Assembly (NCBI GenBank): GCA_003117195.1
Contig: BDSI01000128.1
Coordinates: forward strand, 186,001 to 250,000
Direction: 5' to 3'
Origin: Eudorina sp. 2006-703-Eu-15
Taxonomy: Eukaryota; Chlorophyta; Chlorophyceae; Chlamydomonadales; Volvocaceae
DNA length: 64,000 nucleotides
The notes below the pieces were generated by a model. The model was given only the letters and a program-made list of their open reading frames with translations, did not search any database and was not told the origin of the DNA. The translations under genes were made by a program, and so were the position numbers. Shown piece after piece: positions 10,901 through 19,328 of this stretch; the first letter of the stretch is position 1; each line of letters begins with the position of its first letter.

Positions 10901-13201
10901 GGTGGGGTGGGGTGGGGTGGGGTGGGGTGGGGTGGGGTGGGTGGGGTGGGGTGGGGTGGGGGATTGACCCGGGTTGTTGCAGGGAACGACGGGAGGGCAC
11001 AGCACAGGAAAACTGGTAGACATATTGAAACTGCGCTGCTCTGCCACACCAGAGCTCCGAGTGGGGTAAACGGTACAGCGAGGGCAGGGAGTAGCACATT
11101 GGTATCGAAGTTGGTTTGGCTGAGCTGGTAGCTGCGCCTCAATAGGGAGGCTAAACAGCACAAGGGAATTTAAAAGGCGCGATTGGGGTTGAGTCGGGTT
11201 TGGCCGCACATACAGAACCCTTGTCATGGAGGATTCGAGGAGGGCCGGCGGTTGTCGGTTGTCGGTTGAAAGTTGGGGGAGGTAGGCGGTTACCGTTTGT
11301 CCTCGCACCTCAACGACTCGGGACGGGGTGTGGCGGGGATCCAGCACCGCCAGGCAGTTGGGCAGCCCAGGCCGCCCCAGGCCGCCCAGGCCCGTCAGCC
11401 CCACCGCCGCCCCGCCCGCCGCCGCCGTCGCACCCGTAGAGGTGCCTGCTGCGGCCCCGCCGGCCGCCGCCGCGGCGGCCGCCGCTGCACGGTAGGCCTC
11501 CTTTGGCGGCGACTTGAGCCGTACGGGCCGCGGGTCCCGAAGATCCGAAACCAACCAGATCTCACAGGGCTCGACGGCGAGCTTCGCGCCGCCGCCGCCG
11601 CCGTCTGTGGCAGCGGCGGCCGACGCCGAGGCCGCCGACGCCGACCTTGATGGCGCCGCCGCACCCACCAGCGCTGGGCGCGGCTCCGTAACCACCACGA
11701 CGCCGCTGCCGTACACCTTGGCGGCGGCGACGCCGTCACGCTCCACGGTGGTTCCGAAGCTGAACTCCCGGAGCTTCTCAGCGAAGGGGGAGTAGAGGGT
11801 CACCTGGGGAGGTGATGTGGCGCGGAGGGGACGGGGACCGGGACCTGATGGGGGACGGGAGATGGGGATGCAGGAAAACGGCAGACAACTAGACATCTTC
11901 GAATGGGGATGGGGATGGGGATGGGGATGGGGATGGGGATGGGGATGGGGATGGGGATGGGGATGGGGATGGGGATGGGGATGGGGATGGGGATGAGTAT
12001 GCTTGGTGGTTGGCTGCGCTGACTGCCCGGGCAAAACTCCGGGGCTTGGGGTGAGCGGCGTCATATGGTGGGTGCAACGTACAAATTAAGCACAAGGCAT
12101 CAAGTACAACAAGTACCGTACCCCCCTTGTGCCCAAGGAACATCCGGATCCACAGGCCAACGGGCCCACCGACCCGCAGGCCCACCCACCGACCCAGTGG
12201 CCCACCTTGCCGCTGGCCTCCACCACCACGAGCTGCTGCTCCTCCGACCAGCCCCACTCCACCAGCCGCCCGCCCTCCCACACCGCCGCTCCCAGGGGCG
12301 CCCCCGCGGCGGTGAAGGTGCGCAGCACGGGCTTGAGGCCGCCGCCGGCCGCCGCCGCAGATGACCCGTGGGTCACGAGCACGATGCGGCGCTCGTCCCG
12401 AATGGTGGCGATGGGCCCGCCAAAGGGAGCACAGGCCAGCCTGACGCGCAAACGGCGCCAACCACGCCGTTACAGCTCAGTGGAGGGCGGGAGGAAAGCA
12501 CTTGCATGGCTTGGGCGTAGTTGCAGCAATAACTTGCATGTCTTGCAAGTGTGGTGGGTGTTGCATGGTGGGTTGGACGGCGGGACGATGTTCCCGACCA
12601 TGTGAAGGTCCATCACTCAGCCGTCAAACAGGAGGGGAACCAGCGCCGGCCGGAGGGGAACAATGGGTGGTCGCCCTCACCCTTTGATATACACACACCA
12701 TAGCCGCGGGTTGCTGCAGCGCTTTTATCACTGTTATCACGACTTCCGCATCCACCACGACCGCCCCACCGTTTGTCCTCCAGTTCGAAGTCACCCCACG
12801 ACATGTCGTACAGGGCCTCTCGGGAGAAGAAACAGTCGCCCACCATGTCCCACTCGCCGACTGAGAGCGCCGGGGAACAGCGAGTGGATGGGCGGGGTGA
12901 GAAGGTTAGGAGCAAGGGCCTGAAGACGCACTTCCGCTAAGCGATGAGAACGGACAGTCCGAATCACCAATACATCTAGTGTTTACCAGCCCCAGCCAAG
13001 CAGCTCATGAAGTTTTGGGCTTGTTTAGGGTTGGTCGCGGGTATGAAATGCAAGGAGTGCATGACTCCACGGAGCACAACCCGCGCAGATTGCGTGGAGC
13101 ATTTGAGAGTCATTTACAGTCGTTCATAGATCCCATGACAAAGGGCAGCAGCTCTCGTTCCTACCCGCCTGGGTCTTCAACTGAGCCATCGTGTCCGCCA
13201 T
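1929..13201 (-). CDS. VPS16: Vacuolar protein sorting-associated protein 16 (HOPS/CORVET core subunit)
   Basis: VPS16 is a core subunit of the HOPS and CORVET tethering complexes, binds the SM protein VPS33 and acts in endosome-vacuole fusion. Exons, all phase-compatible (minus strand): 13201-13165, 12860-12770, 12440-12206, 11803-11309, 10591-10420, 9830-9682, 9304-9218, 9006-8902, 8428-8166, 7767-7536, 7058-6990, 6592-6442, 6237-6140, 5676-5563, 5321-5031, 4758-4619, 4068-3993, 3658-3617, 3243-3190, 2831-2791, 2381-2285, 2033-1929. The product is about 1047 residues, longer than plant homologues because of Ala/Gly-rich insertions in the propeller (about 150-260) and the solenoid (about 785-830). 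Family landmarks are ACAPFGGPIATIRDERR near residue 45, an N-terminal propeller to about 420, then the solenoid with AVRDPRVGLPL, WACAKI, VPLLLDLA, ESGDTDLVYLVLF, SPIGWEPWVE and GLAREAAEVA. The first exon was chosen because it supplies an ATG in the right phase. Several donors are weak (GTGGGG); the exons at 6592 and 6237 are least certain. Confidence 0.93.
3721..3797 (-). repeat. Two copies of the VPS16 intronic motif
   Basis: Read on the VPS16 strand, 3740-3721 contains AAATGTCTACCGATTTCCTG and 3799-3779 contains GGTATGTCTACCAATGTCCTG. Both lie in the intron between the exons at 4068-3993 and 3658-3617, the nearer one about 60 bases before the acceptor. See the finding on the recurring intronic motif. 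Confidence 0.7.
4528..4545 (+). repeat. VPS16 intronic motif, opposite orientation
   Basis: AATGTCTACCAATTT lies on the plus strand inside the intron between the exons at 4758-4619 and 4068-3993, so it is inverted relative to most copies. It is followed by a C/T-rich tract. Confidence 0.5.
6072..6093 (+). repeat. VPS16 intronic motif, opposite orientation
   Basis: GGTATGTCCACCAATGTCCT on the plus strand, one change from the consensus, lies inside the VPS16 intron between the exons at 6237-6140 and 5676-5563. Confidence 0.55.
7090..7130 (-). repeat. VPS16 intronic motif plus shared flank
   Basis: On the VPS16 strand this copy has the core ATGTCTACCAATTTCCTG preceded by CTGGCAGCAGCGCA, the same flank as the copy at 3760-3721. 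It sits about 30 bases upstream of the acceptor of the exon starting at 7058. Confidence 0.7.
8004..8073 (+). repeat. Dispersed repeat, copy 1
   Basis: This stretch in a VPS16 intron aligns with 47058-47121 (an intron of the USP fusion gene). Both run from a GAATGA(A/G)T-type start through GACGTCACCGCGGA or AACGTTACAGCGGA, then AAGGGAT, CGGTGCAT and GGGCAAGCCC. Similarity is clear but imperfect. Confidence 0.6.
8470..8495 (-). repeat. VPS16 intronic motif
   Basis: The core reads TGTCTACCGATTTCCTG on the VPS16 strand, about 40 bases upstream of the acceptor of the exon starting at 8428. Confidence 0.65.
8833..8869. repeat. (CCCT)n microsatellite in a VPS16 intron
   Basis: About nine CCCT units followed by a C-rich tract, in the intron between the exons at 9006-8902 and 8428-8166. 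Confidence 0.9.
9364..9382 (-). repeat. VPS16 intronic motif, diverged copy
   Basis: CATGTCTTATCAATGTCCC on the VPS16 strand resembles the consensus with a short insertion. It lies about 60 bases before the acceptor of the exon starting at 9304. A weaker relative (CTCTACCAGTTA) is at 9495-9477 in the same intron. Confidence 0.4.
10606..10961. repeat. (GGGGT)n array with long G runs in a VPS16 intron
   Basis: About 355 bases consist almost only of GGGGT units, broken by G runs of up to about 25 bases and occasional GGGT units. On the VPS16 strand it is an ACCCC/C-rich tract ending just before the acceptor of the exon starting at 10591. It generates long spurious Gly/Trp and Pro/His reading frames in several frames. 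Confidence 0.95.
11005..11047 (-). repeat. VPS16 intronic motif plus shared flank
   Basis: On the VPS16 strand the core is ATATGTCTACCAGTTTTCCTG, preceded by GGCAGAGCAGCGCAG. The following acceptor (10592) is about 410 bases away, but nearly all of that distance is the GGGGT array. Confidence 0.65.
11871..11901 (-). repeat. VPS16 intronic motif, diverged copy
   Basis: AGTTGTCTGCCGTTTTCCTG on the VPS16 strand, about 65 bases upstream of the acceptor of the exon starting at 11803 and directly beside the GGGGAT array. Confidence 0.5.
11903..11994. repeat. (ATGGGG)n hexanucleotide array in a VPS16 intron
   Basis: About 15 perfect copies of ATGGGG lie between the exons at 12440-12206 and 11803-11309. 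The 6-base unit keeps every frame open, so it encodes spurious Pro/His and Pro/Ser repeats. Confidence 0.95.
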
Positions 13202-15711
13202 CTTGTGAAGTAGCCGTTTGCTTAACACCTGCCTCAATAAGTTTTATGATGGTAGACCAAAGCGCCAACGAAAGCCTCTTTCGCAACGTCGTTTGCTCAT
13301 CTCGGTGACTACCATCCCCGTTTGCTACTTTGCACATGTAACAATCATATCACGATCTCAGCGAGATTTCTGATCGTTTTCATAGCCTTACTGTCGTGCT
13401 CACTTCATTGCAGGCTGAATCTTCATTTTTACAGCCTACATCAAGGCGTGCATATGTACAAATTGATACATTGTTGTATTAGGAAATTAAAAAATTGAAT
13501 TGCGAAACCTTATACCCTTACCGTAATCCAATGGATAGAAGCGGACATCCGGCCACAGTTGTTGGTTGACCTACAGATGCCGTCATGCCCTGATCTCTTG
13601 CCCGTGGAACCATCCACCCACGCCCCAGCCATACGAGTACACACCACCAAACCTGGCAGCCTCATCGCCTTGCGCACGGGCGAGGGCCTGTCGTCCACGC
13701 AATCGTTACAAGGCGGACTCGTAGTCCCGACCGGGCAATCCAACGGGCCCAGATAGCTGCGTAGGCGCCGCATACTCCTAAACCCATCCACCACCACCCG
13801 CGGGGGGTCATGCAGCCACACCCGCCAGCACATCAGACCCACCGAATCAGTTGGCGGGAATCATTCATCGGCCGGTTACCATCGCACTGGTGGTTGCTAG
13901 AGGACTGCAAGCCAACGTCCCAGACGTGCTGCTGCCCTGCTGCACTCCCACCCGCTGCCAACAAAGGAAAGGGTTCCTGCGATCTCGCTTGAACAAGCCT
14001 CCGCGCCGTGCTGCTGCAGCTGCTGCTGCTGTGCACATCAGACCGGTCACCGGGCCACGCACTCCCGTCCTTATCAGCCGATCCGCCACCTGTGACACCG
14101 TGCATGCCTTGCGCGCCGCGATGCGCATGTCTGAAAAGCAGCCGGTCTGAAAAGCAGCCGGTCTGAAAACGCTCCAGCCAAGCAAGCACGCAAGCCGGAC
14201 CACTGCCCTCGCACCAATGCGGCACTCAATCGACTCAGCAGCCGGCACCAGCACGTGCCCCACGTGATTGCCTGGCAGCTCGGGTGCGTCTCCCGCTGCC
14301 GCTACGTAGCAGTTGCGTGTCTGTGCACGCTCCTGCTTTCACCGTTATGGGCCCCCCGCCTACCTCACGAACCTGAGATTCCCATTGTGATTCGTCACAC
14401 AGCTACGGAGGTCGAACATGGCCTCAACCCAAGTTCCGTCGATCCTGCAGGCCTGGCAGGTGATGCCGAAGAAAGCCTGCCGCCGGGTTCCGCCGGCACA
14501 GCAGCGGTAGAACTCTTCAATCTGAATCCTCCTGAGGGCGGGCGGGCGCGCGTGGACGCCGTCCAGCGAAGTAATTGCACAGAGGCAAAAACAGAGGCAT
14601 GGAGCAGTAGTTTGGGCGTACGTGATCTGACTCGCTTCGTAGCCGGGAACCTCGGTATGTACGACATGCCGTACCAGCACATCGATCCGACCGATTGATG
14701 CCTGACTGGATGGGTTCATATGCTGACATCGACTCGATTCATGCAAAAAATTCATGCAGTAATCGTCCGAAGGGAGTAGTAATACCTGGCTAGTGGCTAC
14801 CTGCAGCTGAGGCTGAATGAGCCTACCCGGTTTTTCCATTAAGGTGCCGTCGCAGTTCATGATCCATACGCTGGCACTCTGCGACTAGCACGCTGCCTTG
14901 CATCCTGACATTGCGGCTTGTGAGCTGGAATGCCATAGCGGTTGACGTACTACTGGGGGTGGATGCTGGGTGGCTGGATGGATCACTCGCTCGAGGTGGT
15001 TAAATGAGTGACAAGGGTATCGATCAAGACGCTAGCGTAGGTCGCCTGATGGAGGGGGCCCGATAACGGAGGCGTGCGTGCCCGTACTTTGGAAACCAAT
15101 CCGCCCGCGACGGTGCACTGTGACTCATCAACGGCGACCACAACACGAATACTCTATTTCTATCTGGAAGTGCAGCGGAGCAGAAAGGGGCGTCCCAAGG
15201 CGCTCTTGTTGTCGAGAAGCCTGTCGGGGCGTGCGCTTGCGCATACAGACCAGCCCCGCGGTCAACACCGCACTGCACAGCACGGCACCGCACAGCATAG
15301 CACAGCACCGCACAGCACAGCAGCAGCCGCTCACCGTTTGCCGCTCCCGCGCCGCATGCTTCCATCCGTCGGTCACCCCAACCGCCTGCATCTCACACCT
15401 ACTGCCGCATCGTCGCTTTGGAAGCTTTGGCAGTCACCAATGACCCGTGGGCTCCGCTGTACCACCCTTAACAATCGTCGCTGCCGCGCCCGCATCGTCG
15501 CCAAAGCGCCCCACCCTGCAACACCCCGCTACTCGAGCCCCGCGGAGGCCAGCTCCTCGAGGAGCAACGCACCCTATCGCGGGCTGCTGGCTTCCCTGCT
15601 GTGCACATCCCGCCCACCCCCTCCCCTCGTGTTGAAACTTGAGAGTGCATGCATGGGGTGTTGGGGCCGGTCCGCCCCGCCCGCTGCTGCCGTGGTGCCC
15701 CTCACGTGTGC
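13202..15711. other. Gap between the VPS16 start and the LEA-like gene
   Basis: This should hold the VPS16 promoter on its left side, with AT-rich sequence at about 13320-13510. On the minus strand, 14530-14350 reads without stops and resembles an exon (it includes IEEFYRCC and FFGITCQACRIDGTWVEAMFD) after an acceptor-like CCCTCAG. I could not join it to neighbours or recognise it. A dispersed repeat lies at 13737-13810. The rest shows only short unconvincing frames. Confidence 0.35.
13737..13810. repeat. Dispersed repeat shared with 38928-39016
   Basis: The phrase CCAACGGGCCCAGATAGC, then GTAGGCGCCGCAT, and later an ACCCGCGGGGG stretch occur here and, slightly changed, at 38934-39022 inside an intron of the USP fusion gene. 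On the minus strand both read MRRL-type peptides, so it may derive from a coding element. Confidence 0.5.
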
Positions 15712-17821
15712 TCATGTGCGGTCTCCGACCTCCTCCGACCGGCGGGGCTGGTTGGCGGCGGCTGATCCCTTGGGGTTGGACAGCGCCTCCGCCTCCCGGG
15801 GCGCTGTGCGCTTGAGCTCCTCCATCACCTGGGGCGAGGGGAGATGGGGTGACGTGGTGCCTGGTGTGGGCAGGAAGCTAAGCTGTGGACGCAGCGCTGT
15901 ACGGCCCGTACAATGCTCAGTACAATAGTACCCATACATACTTCTCACTGCCGAGATCGAATTCATCAAAAGCATGTCCAAGCCAGAGCCGGTCTTGCTT
16001 GCCTGCACCTATCGGCCCCAGTGCAACGCAGGCAAGTTGCACTGCGCTCTACCAGCTATGCAAGCCCGCACACGCAAACCACGCAAACCCGCAATGATGA
16101 CCCGCTCCAGGGCGGACGCAGTTCTCCCTCGTGTTCCCACACAGGACATACGGGGGCAGCGGCGCGGCGCCAGTCAAAAAGGGTCGGGCCACTTGCCTGC
16201 GGCTGGCCCGGGTTGTTGACGCCGTGCTTGAGGGTCTCCCAGGCGCCCGCGGCCGCCTCCTTGAGCCGCTCCGCCACGTAGACGCCGGGGCCGCCACTGG
16301 GAGGGCAGGGCACGGGATGGCGCACGGCGGGCGGTGGTGGCGGGCAGAGGCGGGGGGGCGGTCGTGGCAGGGTCGTGGTGGCGGGGTCGTGACGGCGCCA
16401 GTTGGAGCCGAAGGGAGGCTCAAGTCCAGGGAGGAGATGCCGGGACCGGAAAGCTGACACGCCAGGGCTCTCAGAACCGGAAGTAGGCAGAACCAGAGGC
16501 AGATGAACCTGGATGTCGTACATAAAGGCGGGAGCGTTTGGTGCGATCCCACGGCGGCGACTCGGCTGGCACTTTTGAGAACATCAACAATTTTCTTCGT
16601 GGTCAAACACATTACCACAACGCGGTGAACGAAGACGGTTCGACGCAACCCGCGCGACCTGCGCAAGTGGACTCACGTGCCGACACTCTTGCTGCCGCCC
16701 TGACCCGTGGGTCGCATGTGGTCCAGGTCCTCCGCCGTCGGCCCGCCCGGGCTGCGGCGGTCCATGCCCTGCCCCGGCCCGCCCGGCCCAGGCGGAGTGT
16801 CGCTGTCCTGGTTCATGGCGCCCTCCACCGTCTGCTTGTGCCTGCGGAAGGGGAGCCGTGAAGGCCAGTAGCCGGGCCGTAGAGGCGGGGCAGGGTCAGG
16901 GTCGGCTAGGACAGTATCTGTACATACGGACAGCAGTCGGCCAGTCGCCCCTGCCATTCACTCTGTGTACTCTCCCGCATTGTTCTAGCCGTCGTACAGC
17001 CGCCTACCTCTAGGTGCCGTACATGTACGGCAGGAGCCAAGATAGAGGGTTTCATGCACACCTAGACACGCGCATACACACGCGCACCAGTTGGTTCCCC
17101 GTGGGACGGAGGGGTCGGGTCCCGTGGACCCTGCCTCCCGGCCATGCTCGTCCAGCTCCTTTACGACAGAGTCACGCGACTTTGTCGCACTGCCCTGCGG
17201 CGCGGCGCGGCACACGGCAAGCGGAGCGGACCAGGGAGCACGAGGAAGAGGAGGAGGACGAGGAGGGCCGAGGGAGCACACTTTTTCGGTTTGGCTGGTT
17301 ACGTGCAACTGCATTCAGGAGCCCTGGGGGGATGGCGGCGCCCGGGCGCGATGGAGGCGATTACGTGAGAGTGCACGCACGGGCGCACGCACGGTCGCCC
17401 CGATCCGTGACCTCGCAACAGCGACCAACCCACGCTTTCCCGAAAATTGCGGAAAATTATGCGTGGTGTGAAGTTTGAGTCTTTGTACACCGTAAACCCC
17501 TTACGAAAGATTCAGATGGGCCGAACAAACGAAACAGCTGCAATCACTTCACATCCGCCGCGCATCCATAGAGTGCAAGAGGTACCGAGGCTAGGCATTC
17601 AAACGACCCACGGGTCACGCACTCTCGTCGGCCTCCTCCCGAAGAAACCTCCAGAGCACTCTCACACCGGCAAATCAAGCCCGACTACTGACCGAGTCGC
17701 CCGCAGCCGCAGCAGTTGGAGGTGAAGCCGTGAAGCCGCGACAGCTGGACGGTGCCCAAGCGCGCAGCAGCTCTCCGGCGGGCGTGCGGCAGAGCCGCGC
17801 GGCCAGCGAATGTACACGCAT
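15712..17821 (-). CDS. Small mitochondrially targeted hydrophilic LEA-like protein
   Basis: Five phase-compatible exons on the minus strand (17821-17693, 17194-17130, 16841-16677, 16296-16197, 15828-15712) give about 191 residues. The start MRVHSLAARLCR, with Arg, Ala, Leu and Ser but no acids over the first 16 residues, looks like a mitochondrial presequence ending near RGFTAS. The rest is hydrophilic, rich in Gly, Pro, Glu and Lys, with amphipathic stretches such as VYVAERLKEAAAGAW and EELKRTAPREAEAL, as in group-3 LEA proteins that protect membranes and proteins during desiccation or freezing. That role is inferred from composition only. The intron between the last two exons has a GC donor (CAG|GCAAGT), and the donor of the 65-base exon (GG|GTCCAC) is weak. 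No named family is recognised. Confidence 0.6.
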
Positions 17822-19328
17822 GGCGGGTGCGATACCACCGAACAAAAAACGTAGTTCGATAAGCGGGGAGCGATTGCGCGACCCTTTCGTCGAGAGGTCG
17901 ACGACCGAACGCTTCCTGAACTTGCTGACCCGGGCTGATCTGGCTGATAGCAGTCCGAAATGGGGCAGGCGGTATCTCCTTAAAGCTGTCTTGTATGTCT
18001 CGCACTGTAGCGTACCAGCACGTGGCCATAGCGCCTGAAGGGGAAGTACGGAGTCCCAATCCGTTTCGATGACTCAGAGGTTGCGACGCTGCGCGGCCGA
18101 CGAGTCCGGGTGACGTTGAGCTCCGTGAGCCGCGGTCTTCATGCAGAATGCCCCGCCGTCGGAAGGTCGGATCTCCCACTATATTCACGCCACGCACCGA
18201 TTCGGAACTTGGGCTCGATTGCTTCACCGCTTGACCATTTCCGTTCTTTCACACCGCTGCGTCCGTCGATCCAGGAGACCAGCGACGGCTCGGCTCCGCC
18301 AGAGACCGCTTCGAAATTCCAGAATTGCAATTGGTGGAAACTAAGGAAACTACCTGGCAGTTAACGGCGCTTTTTTGATGCCCCTTCCGCGTACCAGGTC
18401 ACCGTTGGGCGTTGGCCCGCCTTTCCAAAAGGCCTTCCAGCCAGTTTCAGCCTTCACCAAGTAAGCAGCGTGCACCAATGACCCTACCTTCCGCGCCCCG
18501 CCCCGCCCCACTGCGGCGCCTCAGCTGCCAGCAGGACATCACGGTGCACCGGTGAGCGTTTGCTCCATCCAACCTACACGCCGCGTGGGTGTGCCATCAC
18601 CCATCTCGCTCGCTGCATATGTAAACGACGCAATCGCGCCAGGCCGCACCTACGGTACGGTACGGTACCGTATGCGGTGGCCAGCCCGGTCTTGACAGCA
18701 GTGCAAGAACACTGAATGCGGGCGCGTTTCTCGCTCCTCGCTCAAGAGAGGAGCTGCATCTCCCAGCGCTCGGTCAACTTCCAACCGTCTCGGTTCCATA
18801 CACGCTCCCGTCACTGCGTATGTCGACCCACGGGTCACGACTACTGCATGTCGGCGTCGGGCCCCCCCCTGTCGAGCTGAGCTCGGTCCTGCTCTTAAGG
18901 GGACCCCGACTCCCCGCTGCCATGCCGGCGCCGTACAGTAGCCATCTCAGGACCGTGGGTCTTCCGTACTGCTGTACGGCATTGCCAACACCGGGCTCCT
19001 CAACCCCAGCTGCCGCACGAACGAACCGACCGAACGGCCGCAGTACCGCCGATACGGTAAATGCATGGCAGCAATCGGCAGCTGACGGGACACCTCGCTT
19101 CCAGCCATCAGACATCCAGACCACCGGCCGCATCGTATCACGACCTTGACTGCGTTTGGTCCCTTCAGACCGGCCCCCACGGTCCCGCCAGTCCCACCGG
19201 CCCCGCCACAACGCAACGTGATGACGCCCCCATCCAAGATACCGAGAATGACCCCGGAACGGGATTACTTACGGCAGTAGGAGGGCACCTGACTCGGCAG
19301 CTCCCGGCCTCATTGCTCGCCCCGTTCT
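17822..19328. other. Gap between the LEA-like gene and the ankyrin gene
   Basis: No supported gene. It should contain the LEA-like promoter and the 3' UTR of the ankyrin gene. Visible elements are a TACGG pentamer run at 18651-18671 and a GACCCACGGGTC palindrome at 18825-18836. Open frames on both strands lack recognisable products. Confidence 0.4.

Noticed and set aside
10187..12064. 625-codon minus-strand ORF crossing the GGGGT and GGGGAT arrays
   Set aside because: It reads through two VPS16 introns. Only the parts at 11803-11309 and 10591-10420 match VPS16; the Pro/His blocks come from the arrays.
12613..12915. Longer N-terminal extension of VPS16 upstream of 12860 in the same frame
   Set aside because: The apparent start is TTG, not ATG, and CTCTCAG at 12867-12861 is a good acceptor that joins in phase to an ATG exon at 13201-13165.
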